From Rhizobium sp. (GTDB lineage Bacteria > Pseudomonadota > Alphaproteobacteria > Rhizobiales > Rhizobiaceae): DNA of 35,490 nucleotides. Position numbers and translations under genes: made by a program. This document shows, piece by piece, positions 11,421-18,701 of this stretch. Under the pieces are notes generated by a model, which saw only the letters and a list, made by a program, of their open reading frames with translations, did not search any database and was not told where the DNA came from. How positions within the stretch are numbered: the stretch's first letter is position 1; each line of letters begins with the position of its first letter. The stretch covers positions 1 through 35,490 of the forward strand of contig DPXQ01000042.1 of NCBI GenBank assembly GCA_003527225.1, in the 5' to 3' direction.

Positions 11421-11435
11421 TTAACACAAAGTTTA
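11421..11435 (+). promoter_or_regulatory. CtrA-like half-site pair before the pilin unit
   Basis: TTAA, seven bases, then TTTA: one mismatch from the alphaproteobacterial CtrA box TTAA-N7-TTAA. It lies 57 bases before the first gene of the pilin unit. CtrA controls the Flp pilin gene pilA in Caulobacter. A single imperfect match in a relatively AT-rich gap can arise by chance. Confidence 0.3.
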
Positions 11436-11492
11436 TCACCATCAGGCAAAGCTATTCTTTGTTCATGCGATAAAGCGTGCGTGGAGCGAATC

Positions 11493-11813
11493 ATGGCATC
11501 CGAAGATTTCTGGAAGACCGTCCGGTCGAGAGAACGGTCTTCGTCCAGGGCCAAAAAGACTGGCGTGCTGAATATCGCCCTATTGTTCGGGACGGCGGCG
11601 GTTGCGCTTTCGCTCGTCCTGACCCCCATGCTCGCGGACAATTCCGGCAAGAAGAGCCTCGCCTTCACACCCGACGAGTTCGACATGATGACTACCGGAT
11701 CGATTGGCAAGCCTGAAAACGGGAAGCGTTATACGATCCGGCGCAGTGTCCTGCAGGAGACGCCGGGATCGGTCTGCATCGTTGACCGCTACGGTACCGG
11801 TGAGGGTTGCTGA
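11493..11813 (+). CDS. Small one-helix membrane protein, function unknown
   Basis: A 106-residue protein not matched to a named family. Residues 1-23 are basic and polar, 24-47 form one hydrophobic helix (NIALLFGTAAVALSLVL), and the remaining 59 residues should face the periplasm (inside-positive charge rule). The periplasmic part contains DEFDMMTTGSI, a pattern I associate with small rhizobial envelope proteins, and ends with two cysteines, Cys95 and the last residue Cys106, that could form a disulfide. I chose the ATG at 11493, eight bases after GGAG; an upstream frame from 11409 lacks such a site. The Flp pilin follows after 40 bp, so cotranscription is likely and a role in pilus biogenesis is possible but unproven. 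Confidence 0.75.
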   Translation: MASEDFWKTVRSRERSSSRAKKTGVLNIALLFGTAAVALSLVLTPMLADNSGKKSLAFTPDEFDMMTTGSIGKPENGKRYTIRRSVLQETPGSVCIVDRYGTGEGC

Positions 11814-11853
11814 CCGGCATCCCCGAGGTGCATTGGCTGGCGAGGGAGACAGA

Positions 11854-12027
11854 ATGCGTGCGTTGAGGAGCTTTCTTGCCGACAAGTCCGGTGCGACTGC
11901 AATCGAATATGGTCTGATTGCCGCAATCATGTCGGTTGCCCTGATTGGCGGTTATGGTGCGTTCACGGGATCGCTCGACAATGTCTTTGCCAAGATCACG
12001 GCCGCGATCAATACCGCCGGGAAATGA
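11854..12027 (+). CDS. Flp/Fap-type IVb pilin
   Basis: A 57-residue prepilin for Tad/Flp fimbriae. It has a short leader ending in Gly13, then ATAIEYGLIAAIMSVAL with Glu at +5 and Tyr at +6 of the mature chain, the Flp signature cut by a CpaA-type prepilin peptidase. The hydrophobic helix is followed by a short polar tail. GGGAG lies five bases before the ATG. No Tad assembly genes (cpaABCEF, tadBC) occur in the window, so this is an orphan pilin relying on machinery elsewhere, or a diverged copy. Its stop codon abuts that of the opposing methyltransferase gene with no base between them. Confidence 0.9.
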   Translation: MRALRSFLADKSGATAIEYGLIAAIMSVALIGGYGAFTGSLDNVFAKITAAINTAGK

Positions 12028-12909
12028 TCAATCCTGACTCCGTCGCGCCAGCGACAACGCGTCGGCGAGCCGGACCTTGGCCGATCCGGGTTTCAGGGGC
12101 TTTTGCTGGCTTTCGTGCGGCGACCAGCCTGATATGTAGATGAACGAAAACGTCGCGCGGATCCGCCCGTCAGGATCGGAATAGCGTTCCGCATATCGCT
12201 CGGCCGCACGGAGGAAAAAGGCGCGCGTCAAGGGTTTGCGGCTGCGGTCTGCCAAGGGATTGGCCATTCCCATGGCCTTAATGTCACGCATCAGTTCGAA
12301 AATCGAATCGTACCGGACCGTGTATGTCTGCGCGTCGATCACCGGCAGGGTGAAGCCGGCGCGCTGCATCAGCCCGCCGATATCGCGAATATCGGCAAAA
12401 GGTATGACGCGTGGACTTGCGCCGCCAGTCATTTCGATTTCCGTCGAAAGCAGAACATCGCGGAGTTCGCTGAGCGTGCCCGCGCCGGGTATGGCTGCCA
12501 GGAGCAGACCGTCTGGTTTCAATGCGCGGCGGATCTGGATCAGGACGCCCGGCGTGTCGTTGGTGATATGGAGCGCCAGTGGAGACAGTATGAGGTTTGC
12601 AGACTGCTCCTCGAGCGGTACGGTTTCCAGAGGTGCCTCGATCAGGGGCTCGTCGCTGGGCGCGAACATGGCGTCCGTCTCGACGCGGTCGAGGTGGCCG
12701 ATCCTGCCGGTCGCCAGGCATTCCTTTGCCGTAATACCGCTTGCACCGTGCAGTTCTACGGCACGCTCGAACTTGCGTTCGATCAGAGACAGCCGTTCGG
12801 CCAGTTCACGTGCAACGATCTCCAGCAGAAAATCCGACTGACCGGAACGCCGTGCAAAGGCACGCTTGCGATTCTCCGTCGCCAGATCCAGATCGAAAAG
12901 CTTGTCCAT
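12028..12909 (-). CDS. NDUFAF5/BioC-type methyltransferase-fold protein
   Basis: A 293-residue class I methyltransferase-fold protein of the alphaproteobacterial group related to mitochondrial NDUFAF5, which hydroxylates an arginine of a complex I subunit, and to BioC. It shows LSPLALHITNDTPGVLIQIR, RALKPDGLLLAAIPGAGTLSELR (two runs) and the C-terminal GWSPHESQQKPLKPGSAKVR (residues about 262-281). The usual SAM motif I glycine loop is degenerate: ELHGASG stands where a DxGxGxG would be expected. I start at the ATG of MDKLFDLDLATENRKR, where similarity begins, rather than 21 codons upstream. It is divergent from comF with 61 bp between starts. Activity (methylation, hydroxylation or scaffold) is not predictable from sequence. 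Confidence 0.82.
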   Translation of the reverse strand: MDKLFDLDLATENRKRAFARRSGQSDFLLEIVARELAERLSLIERKFERAVELHGASGITAKECLATGRIGHLDRVETDAMFAPSDEPLIEAPLETVPLEEQSANLILSPLALHITNDTPGVLIQIRRALKPDGLLLAAIPGAGTLSELRDVLLSTEIEMTGGASPRVIPFADIRDIGGLMQRAGFTLPVIDAQTYTVRYDSIFELMRDIKAMGMANPLADRSRKPLTRAFFLRAAERYAERYSDPDGRIRATFSFIYISGWSPHESQQKPLKPGSAKVRLADALSLARRSQD

Positions 12910-12970
12910 CGCGTCATCCCGGTAAAACTTGGCATGGCAAAGGCGCCCGCAAGCGCCTAATGTCAATCTC

Positions 12971-13747
12971 ATGTCAGGTGATATAGCGCAAAAAACGGTT
13001 CGGTTCAGCGTCGCCGGGGCCTATCGGCTGCTGACACTGTTGCGCGATATCGTCTACCCGCCGGCATGCGCCCATTGCGGTGAGAGGATGGCAGGTCACG
13101 GGGCGCTCTGCGCCCGATGCTGGTCCTCGGTGCGCTTCATCGAGCGACCCTATTGCGATGTTCTCGGTATTCCCTTCGGCCATGATCCGGGGCCGGGCAT
13201 GTTGTCAGCGGAGGCGATCGCCAATCCCCCGGCGTTCGACAGGTTGCGTTCGGTTGCCATTCACGACGGCATTGCCAGGGACCTGGTGCACAACCTCAAA
13301 TATCGCGACCGGGTCGATCTCGCGCCCATGATGGCCGGCTGGATGGTCCGCACAGGGGCCGAGGCTCTTGCCGATTGTGATGCGATCATCCCGGTCCCAT
13401 TGCACAGGACGCGTCTCCTGAGCCGTAAGTTCAACCAGTCGGCCGAGCTTGGCCGGCATATGGCGCGCCTGGCCGGGAAGCCGTTCCTTGCCTCGACACT
13501 CGTTCGCATCAAGCGCACAAGCCAACAAGTCGGGCTGACGGCCAATGCACGCGCGGACAATGTGCGCGGTGCATTTGGGGTCGTCGCGGGTCGGGAAGAC
13601 GAGGTCTTTGGCCGTCGTCTCGTGCTCGTCGACGATGTGTTCACAACCGGGGCCACAGTCTCGGCGGCAACGAAGGTGTTGAAGCGTGCAGGCGCTGCCG
13701 ATGTCACAGTTTTAACCTTTGCAAGGGCATTCTCCGGTCCTATATGA
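12971..13747 (+). CDS. comF: ComF family protein (phosphoribosyltransferase-like)
   Basis: A 258-residue ComF/GntX homologue. The N-terminus has a zinc-ribbon-like set CAHCGERMAGHGALCARCW (Cys33, 36, 47, 50, with Cys62 nearby). The C-terminus has a phosphoribosyltransferase fold with IIPVPLHRTRLLSRKFNQSA and the PRPP loop LVLVDDVFTTGATVSAA (about 216-232). ComF takes part in DNA uptake in naturally competent species, but homologues are widespread in non-competent bacteria where the role is unsettled. The ATG at 12971 has a poor ribosome site; an upstream ATG at 12929 is possible but would leave only 19 bp to the divergent methyltransferase. The glutaredoxin gene follows after 59 bp. Confidence 0.88.
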   Translation: MSGDIAQKTVRFSVAGAYRLLTLLRDIVYPPACAHCGERMAGHGALCARCWSSVRFIERPYCDVLGIPFGHDPGPGMLSAEAIANPPAFDRLRSVAIHDGIARDLVHNLKYRDRVDLAPMMAGWMVRTGAEALADCDAIIPVPLHRTRLLSRKFNQSAELGRHMARLAGKPFLASTLVRIKRTSQQVGLTANARADNVRGAFGVVAGREDEVFGRRLVLVDDVFTTGATVSAATKVLKRAGAADVTVLTFARAFSGPI

Positions 13748-13806
13748 GCCTGTGAACGAAAGTATTCATTCGTGGCCCAAAAACGGGCTCGGCACCGGAG
13801 AAATGC

Positions 13807-14064
13807 ATGGCATCCGTGACAATCTACACGCGGCAATATTGCGGGTACTGTGCCCGCGCCAAGTCGCTGCTCGATTCAAAGGGGGTTTCCTATGTCGAGC
13901 ATGACGCCACGGGTGATGCGCACCTGCGTGCGGAAATGATTTCAAAGGCGCATGGCCGGTCGACATTTCCTCAGATATTCATCGGCGATACCCATGTGGG
14001 GGGATGCGACGATCTTTACGCGCTCGAGCGCGCAGGCAAGCTAGACCAGATGCTGGCGAACTAA
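13807..14064 (+). CDS. grxC: Glutaredoxin 3 (GrxC type)
   Basis: An 85-residue dithiol glutaredoxin, reducing disulfides and glutathione adducts with glutathione. The active site is CGYC (Cys12, Cys15); the cis-proline loop is STFPQIFIG and the glutathione site GGCDDLYAL, all typical of GrxC. The length is normal. Of two nearby ATGs the one at 13807 is correct, six bases after GGAG. The amidase gene follows 11 bp downstream, which suggests a common glutathione theme. Confidence 0.96.
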   Translation: MASVTIYTRQYCGYCARAKSLLDSKGVSYVEHDATGDAHLRAEMISKAHGRSTFPQIFIGDTHVGGCDDLYALERAGKLDQMLAN

Positions 14065-14075
14065 GGATACACAAT

Positions 14076-14933
14076 ATGACTTTCAAAGCCGCTGCCGTTC
14101 AGATGTGTTCCGGGGTCGATCCGGCGAAAAATGCCGATGCCATGGTCCGTCTGGTGCGCGAGGCTGCCGGCCACGGTGCGATCTATGTGCAGACGCCTGA
14201 GATGACCGGCGCCGTGCAGAAGGATCGCGAGGGCCTCAGGGCTGTCCTGCGCGATGAGGACACCGATATTATCGTCAAGACCGCCGCCGATCTGGCGAGT
14301 GAGTTGAAGATCCATCTCCACGTCGGCTCGACGGCAATCGCGCTTGCCGATGGAAAGATAGCCAACCGGGCTTTCCTGTTCGATCCCGATGGCCGGAAGG
14401 TCTGCAGCTACGACAAGATCCACATGTTCGACGTCGATCTCGACAATGGGGAGAGCTGGCGCGAGAGTGCAGTCTACCGGCCAGGTTCGGATGCTCGGGT
14501 CGTCGACCTTCCCTTCGCAAAGCTCGGTTTTGCCATCTGCTACGATGTGCGCTTCCCGGCGCTCTTCCGGGCCGAAGCCGTTGCCGGCGCGGAAATCCTG
14601 ACTGCCCCCGCAGCCTTCACCAGGCAGACTGGAGAGGCCCATTGGGAGGTCCTGCTGCGCGCGCGCGCCATCGAGAACGGAGCATTCGTCATCGCCGCTG
14701 CGCAGGCCGGTGTCCATGAGGACGGCAGGGAGACCTTTGGCCATTCGATGATCGTCGATCCCTGGGGCAAGGTGCTTGCGAGCGCCGGCGGAACCGGCGA
14801 AGCGATCGTACTTGCCGATATAGATGTCGCAGCCGTCAAGGCGGCGCGGGCCAAAATACCTAATCTTAAAAATGCGCGTGATTTCAACCTCGATATCCTG
14901 CCGGCGCTTGCGAAGGGGGGCGTTACCGTTTGA
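14076..14933 (+). CDS. Nit-type carbon-nitrogen hydrolase (omega/deaminated-glutathione amidase class)
   Basis: A 285-residue member of the nitrilase superfamily with the full catalytic triad: Glu42 in QTPEMTG, Lys114 in YDKIHMFDV, Cys155 in GFAICYDVRFP. These match the NIT1/NIT2 branch, whose members hydrolyse deaminated glutathione or alpha-ketoglutaramate. Sitting between grxC and a DUF1178 gene, deaminated-glutathione amidase is the more attractive choice, but sequence alone does not separate the two. The start has AAGGA eight bases upstream. Its stop overlaps the next start as TTGA. Confidence 0.9.
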   Translation: MTFKAAAVQMCSGVDPAKNADAMVRLVREAAGHGAIYVQTPEMTGAVQKDREGLRAVLRDEDTDIIVKTAADLASELKIHLHVGSTAIALADGKIANRAFLFDPDGRKVCSYDKIHMFDVDLDNGESWRESAVYRPGSDARVVDLPFAKLGFAICYDVRFPALFRAEAVAGAEILTAPAAFTRQTGEAHWEVLLRARAIENGAFVIAAAQAGVHEDGRETFGHSMIVDPWGKVLASAGGTGEAIVLADIDVAAVKAARAKIPNLKNARDFNLDILPALAKGGVTV

Positions 14934-15358
14934 TCCGCTATTCGCTCCGTTGCGACAAGGCCCACGAATTCGAAGGGTGGTTCTCGGAAGGCGCCGACTA
15001 TGACCGGCAGCAGTCCCTTGGCCTGCTGACCTGTCCCGTCTGCGGTTCGGCGGCGGTCTCCAAGCTGCTGATGGCCCCTTCCGTGGGGACCGCTCGCAAG
15101 AAGGAGGCGGTTCACGCGCTGGCGGTGGACACGGTGCAGAAGGAAGCGCTGGCGAAACTGAAGGAAGCGATCGACGCTATTCGCGCCAACAGCGAGGACG
15201 TCGGTGAGCGGTTTCCGGAGGAGGCGCGCAAAATTCATTACGGCGAAGCGGATGCACGCGGCATCATTGGCCAGGCATCTCCGACAGAAGTGAAGGCCCT
15301 CGTCGACGAGGGGATCGAAATCGCACCGATTCCCGTCCTACCGGATGATGTCAATTGA
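14930..15358 (+). CDS. DUF1178 family protein
   Basis: A 142-residue protein of a conserved proteobacterial family of unknown function. The N-terminus MIRYSLRCDKAHEFEGWF and the pair CPVCGSAAVSKLLMAPS form the family's zinc-ribbon-like head (Cys8, Cys35, Cys38); the rest is charged helix. The start is a TTG at 14930, which overlaps the amidase stop by four bases; AAGGGGGGC lies about nine bases upstream. No ATG or GTG gives the conserved beginning. The coupling to the amidase is consistent with a shared pathway, but I can offer no function. Confidence 0.88.
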   Translation: MIRYSLRCDKAHEFEGWFSEGADYDRQQSLGLLTCPVCGSAAVSKLLMAPSVGTARKKEAVHALAVDTVQKEALAKLKEAIDAIRANSEDVGERFPEEARKIHYGEADARGIIGQASPTEVKALVDEGIEIAPIPVLPDDVN

Positions 15359-15474
15359 TACCGTCTGGCGTTTCGAGCACCCGAATGACCATGGGCCCGG
15401 ACCGAGCGCATCTCTTCAAACGGGCTCTCCTGCCTCTTGTGTCTACTATTGATCCTTGAGAGGGAGGGGCCAGT

Positions 15475-16026
15475 TCAGCCCCTGAAGCCGTCGTCATCGA
15501 GATAGGCTTGTTCTTCCGCCGTCGTATCGCGGCCGAGCGCCTCATTGCGGTGCGGAAAACGACCGAACCTTTCGATGATATCGCGGTGGATTACCGCCCA
15601 TTTCAGGGTTTCCTCGTCACCGGTCTCGTCCCGATGGGCTTCGAACAACCTGATGCAGAGATGCTGATCCCCGATGCTTTCCGAATGCTCGAACGGCAGG
15701 TAGAAGAATGGCCGCAGGATCGGGTCGACTTTCTTGTCGAAGCCCTTTTCGAGGGCGCGTCTGGCCACTGCCCGTGCCAGTCCATCGGTCGCATAGGAAT
15801 GGGCACTGCCGCGATAGAGGTTGCGAGGAAACTGGTCCAGGAGCAGTAGCAGCGCGAGCGTGCCCTCTGCCGTTTGTTCCCAATCTCTCAGTTCGTTTCT
15901 CGATGCCAGCAAGTGGGTGTGCCCGTAGAGTGTCGCGATTTCGGCATCGAGCGTGTCATGCCTCGAAAACCATTTGGCAGGACCTTGCGCGCGCCAGAAG
16001 GCGACTAATTCTGCGGGGACCGTCAC
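15475..16026 (-). CDS. DUF924 family protein
   Basis: A 183-residue all-helical protein of the DUF924 family, unknown in function. Recognisable stretches are [56 protein letters not shown] and the C-terminal [20 protein letters not shown], all family hallmarks. It starts with GTG, overlapping the ubiG stop as GTGA, so it is translated after ubiG. There is no signal peptide. It converges on DUF1178 with 116 bp between stops; that gap holds only a weak 6-bp hairpin (15465-15483). Confidence 0.88.
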   Translation of the reverse strand: MTVPAELVAFWRAQGPAKWFSRHDTLDAEIATLYGHTHLLASRNELRDWEQTAEGTLALLLLLDQFPRNLYRGSAHSYATDGLARAVARRALEKGFDKKVDPILRPFFYLPFEHSESIGDQHLCIRLFEAHRDETGDEETLKWAVIHRDIIERFGRFPHRNEALGRDTTAEEQAYLDDDGFRG

Positions 16027-16787
16027 GATGCAGGTTCCGTGACTGCCGGGCGCTTGGCCAGCATCATGTAATTGACTTCAATGTCGGGTGAGAGGTTCCA
16101 CTGGTTCTGCAGCGGATTGAAGAAGACGCCCGTCCGCTCCAGAATCTCCATACCGCTCTTCGAAAGCGGGGCTTCCAGTTCTTCGGGGCGGACCAGTTTT
16201 TCGTATTGGTGAGTGCCGCGGGGCAGCCAGCCCAACACATATTCCGCGCCGATGATAGCAAGGGCTGCTGCCTTGAATGTACGGTTGATTGTCGAGATCA
16301 GCATGAGGCCGCCGGGCCGCACCATGGAGGCGCAGGTCGAAATGAAGAAATCGACATCGGCGACATGCTCGACCACTTCCATGTTCAAGACTACGTCGAA
16401 GGTTTCGCCCACCGCCGCCAAGGCCTCCGCCGTGATGGCCCGGTAGTCGACCTCGACCCCGGTCTGGGCGGCATGGGCCTGGGCGATGCCGATGTTCCTT
16501 TCCGATGCGTCGGCGCCCACGACATCGGCACCCATGCGGGCCACCGGTTCGGAGAGCAAACCGCCTCCGCAGCCAATGTCGAGAATCCGCAGACCCTCGA
16601 GCGGGCGATGGGCCTTGGGGTCGCGGCCGAAATGCGCGCAGACCTGATCGCGGATATAGGCGAGGCGAACGGGATTGATCTTGTGCAGCGGACGGAATTT
16701 TCCGGTTGGGTCCCACCATTCCGCTGCCATGGCGGAAAAACGGTCCACTTCGCTTTGATCGATGGTGCTGCGTGCCTGTTCGCTCAT
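16023..16787 (-). CDS. ubiG: Ubiquinone biosynthesis O-methyltransferase UbiG
   Basis: UbiG performs both O-methylations in ubiquinone synthesis, using SAM, at the inner membrane face. The 254-residue protein has motif [20 protein letters not shown] (residues 68-86), [20 protein letters not shown] and the UbiG-specific region [20 protein letters not shown] (residues 193-212). The N-terminus [20 protein letters not shown] (two residues after VDR) is also diagnostic. The ATG at 16787 sits eight bases after a perfect GGAGG, so the frame's earlier ATG at 16823 is rejected. The next gene overlaps it by four bases. Confidence 0.96.
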   Translation of the reverse strand: MSEQARSTIDQSEVDRFSAMAAEWWDPTGKFRPLHKINPVRLAYIRDQVCAHFGRDPKAHRPLEGLRILDIGCGGGLLSEPVARMGADVVGADASERNIGIAQAHAAQTGVEVDYRAITAEALAAVGETFDVVLNMEVVEHVADVDFFISTCASMVRPGGLMLISTINRTFKAAALAIIGAEYVLGWLPRGTHQYEKLVRPEELEAPLSKSGMEILERTGVFFNPLQNQWNLSPDIEVNYMMLAKRPAVTEPAS

Positions 16788-16843
16788 AGACCTAGCCTCC
16801 TCAGGAAGGGTTCTTGAACTCAAGTCGGACGATCACCCGCCGA

Positions 16844-16850
16844 TGTCAAG
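16844..16850 (-). promoter_or_regulatory. Candidate -35 box for ubiG
   Basis: On the minus strand CTTGACA matches the rhizobial housekeeping -35 (CTTGAC) 56 bases before the ubiG start. The -10 at 17 bases (GACTTG) is poor, so this is only a candidate. Confidence 0.3.
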
Positions 16851-17013
16851 TCCGCAAGCATGTCGTGACCATTTGTCCGTTTGTATGCAGGTAATGCGCG
16901 TGCACGAACCGGTTCGCCTCAATAGCGCCCGAATGGGGGAACATCCCATACTCTCAAACATTATGGTTTCGATAGCCACGATTCCGTTTTCGGGACCTTT
17001 AGGAGATAACCGG

Positions 17014-17646
17014 ATGAAGAGATTGTCGCTGTTGGCGATTGCCGTGATGATGGCGATAGGCGTCCCCGCGGCTGCCAATGCCGTCCAGGCCTATTCGACC
17101 GCCAATGTGAACATGCGTTCGGGGCCGAGCACACGATATCCGCCCGTGATCGTGATCCCGTTCAGCAGTCGTGTCGAAATATACGGTTGCATGCGTACCT
17201 CCAACTGGTGCGATGTCGGTTATCGCGGCGTTCGTGGTTGGGTTTCGGGAAACTACCTGCAAGTCGGCTATTCGCAGCGGCGTGTGTATGTTGGGCCTCG
17301 CTACTACGAACCTCTCGGCATTCCCACTGTTGTATTCAGCATAGGCCCGTATTGGGACCGCTATTACCGGGATCGAGATTTCTATCGTGACCGTGACGAG
17401 TGGAGGGACGGGTATTACCGGCCCCCGATACGTCGTGACTACTATCGTCCTCCGCCGCCCCCTCGCTGGAGCAACGACAGTAGTTATCGACCGGCACCGC
17501 CCTTGCCACGAGTTGTTCGCCCTGAGTCAGGCACTGCGCGCGAGCCCTTCACGCTGCGCGGAAGCGGCGATCCGGATCGCGACCGTCATCCCATATACCG
17601 GCTGAATTGTGACCCGAGCGATATCGAATGCCTTAACCGCAGGTGA
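17014..17646 (+). CDS. Secreted SH3-domain protein with Tyr/Arg/Asp/Pro-rich tail
   Basis: A 210-residue exported protein. It has a signal peptide (MKRLSLLAIA, cleavage likely after ANA at residue 23), then one bacterial SH3 domain (about 25-84) beginning AYSTANVNMRSGPSTRYPPV and ending RGVRGWVSGNYLQV, with Cys59 and Cys66 able to pair. The rest is low in complexity: RDRDFYRDRDEWRDGYYRPP and a PPPPP run, ending with Cys199 and Cys206. Bacterial SH3 domains commonly bind peptidoglycan or envelope proteins; the tail suggests binding to a surface, but no enzyme domain is present. The start has AGGAG eight bases upstream. The 226-bp gap to ubiG carries both divergent promoters. Confidence 0.88.
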   Translation: MKRLSLLAIAVMMAIGVPAAANAVQAYSTANVNMRSGPSTRYPPVIVIPFSSRVEIYGCMRTSNWCDVGYRGVRGWVSGNYLQVGYSQRRVYVGPRYYEPLGIPTVVFSIGPYWDRYYRDRDFYRDRDEWRDGYYRPPIRRDYYRPPPPPRWSNDSSYRPAPPLPRVVRPESGTAREPFTLRGSGDPDRDRHPIYRLNCDPSDIECLNRR

Positions 17647-17726
17647 GCGGCACGGCTTGCGAACGAAGAAATGCGCGATTGCTCCTGGCTCTCGTGCATT
17701 TTCGCTTTTGACCCTGTCTCCGTAGG

Positions 17727-18194
17727 TCAGGCGGCCTGGAGAGCGTTGAGGTCGAGTTTGATCATCGACATCATGGCAGCCATGACTCTGGCCGATTTTC
17801 CGGGGTCGCTGCCATTGAGCAGCTTTGGCAAGGCCCTGGGTACAATCTGCCAGGAAAGCCCATAGCGATCCTTCAGCCAGCCGCATTGCTGGGCGCTTCC
17901 GCCTTCAACGAGTTTGTCCCAATATGTGTCGATTTCAGACTGGTTGTCGCAGTTGACGACAAGTGAGACTGCTTCATTGAAGTGGAAATGAGGTCCGCCG
18001 TTCAGAGCAATCATGCTATTGCCGAAGAGTTCGAATTCGATAGTCAGGACCCGTTTTGCGCCAGTTTCATCGGCTGGGTAGTTGAGCGTACCGAGCGTTT
18101 TCAGGTCTGGAAAGACAGATGCGTAGAAAGCGACGGCTTCTTCGGCATTGTTGTCGAACCAAAGGCAAACGGCCAATTTCTGCGTATCAGGCAT
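17727..18194 (-). CDS. VOC/PhnB-like protein (3-demethylubiquinone methyltransferase-like fold)
   Basis: A 155-residue member of the vicinal-oxygen-chelate superfamily, PhnB-like branch. Typical stretches are AVCLWFDNNAEEAVAFYASV, FELFGNSMIALNGGPHFHFN and GGSAQQCGWLKDRYGLSWQI with ending VPRAL. The family name '3-demethylubiquinone-9 3-methyltransferase' in databases is historical; these proteins have no methyltransferase fold and their substrates are mostly unknown. I start at the ATG six bases after GGAGG, five codons inside the longest frame. It is the third gene of the tetR unit, 18 bp after the AHSA1 gene. Confidence 0.88.
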   Translation of the reverse strand: MPDTQKLAVCLWFDNNAEEAVAFYASVFPDLKTLGTLNYPADETGAKRVLTIEFELFGNSMIALNGGPHFHFNEAVSLVVNCDNQSEIDTYWDKLVEGGSAQQCGWLKDRYGLSWQIVPRALPKLLNGSDPGKSARVMAAMMSMIKLDLNALQAA

Positions 18195-18212
18195 GTCAGA
18201 TTCCTCCATGTT

Positions 18213-18701
18213 CTAGCTGGCGAGCGATTTTGCGACGGATTCCAACTGGTTGGTGGCGGCGCCCCACCCCTCGAAAAAACCCATCTTTTCGTGAGTCTCT
18301 TTGTCTTCTGTGTTCCAGTGCCGGACCCGCGCGGTGTAGCGTGTTTGTCCACCCTCGTTTACGAAGGTGAGGATCGCGGTCATGAAGGGTTTCGCGGACG
18401 GTTCCCAATTGCCCGTGAAGGCGTCGGTCAGCACCAGTTTCTCGTTGGGAACGACCTCGAGGTAGGTGCCCTGGTTGGGATACTCCTCGCCTTCGGGACT
18501 GCGCATGACGACCAGGTTGGCGCCGCCGGGACGAACATCCAGTTCCGCTCTGGACGTGGTCCAGGGCGCGGGCGCGAACCACCGGGTCAAGAGCTGAGGA
18601 TCAGTCCAGCAGCGGTAGACGCTCGATGGTGGTGCGTCGACAAGGCAGGTAAAGCCCAGCTCGTGTCCGTTTGGTGGAAGTTTTTCGATCGTAATCGTCA
18701 T
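18213..18701 (-). CDS. SRPBCC/AHSA1 domain protein
   Basis: A 162-residue protein with the START-like helix-grip fold of the AHSA1 (activator of Hsp90 ATPase homologue) group, which forms a hydrophobic cavity for small ligands. It shows FTCLVDAPPSSVYRCWTDPQ, LTRWFAPAPWTTSRAELDVR, YPNQGTYLEVVPNEKLVLTD and the closing helix EKMGFFEGWGAATNQLE. No Hsp90-related role should be read into the name. GGGAG lies eight bases upstream. Its ATG overlaps the tetR stop (ATGA), so the regulator controls it directly. Companion VOC and AHSA1 genes under a TetR protein suggest binding or conversion of an organic compound. Confidence 0.9.
   Translation of the reverse strand: MTITIEKLPPNGHELGFTCLVDAPPSSVYRCWTDPQLLTRWFAPAPWTTSRAELDVRPGGANLVVMRSPEGEEYPNQGTYLEVVPNEKLVLTDAFTGNWEPSAKPFMTAILTFVNEGGQTRYTARVRHWNTEDKETHEKMGFFEGWGAATNQLESVAKSLAS

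Noticed and set aside
15465..15483. AGGGGC/GCCCCT hairpin between DUF1178 and DUF924 as a terminator
   Set aside because: The stem is only 6 bp, overlaps the DUF924 stop and has no T run in either direction.
17727..18194. Ubiquinone methyltransferase role for the VOC protein near ubiG
   Set aside because: The family label is historical. The protein has a VOC fold without a SAM site and belongs to the tetR operon, not to ubiG.
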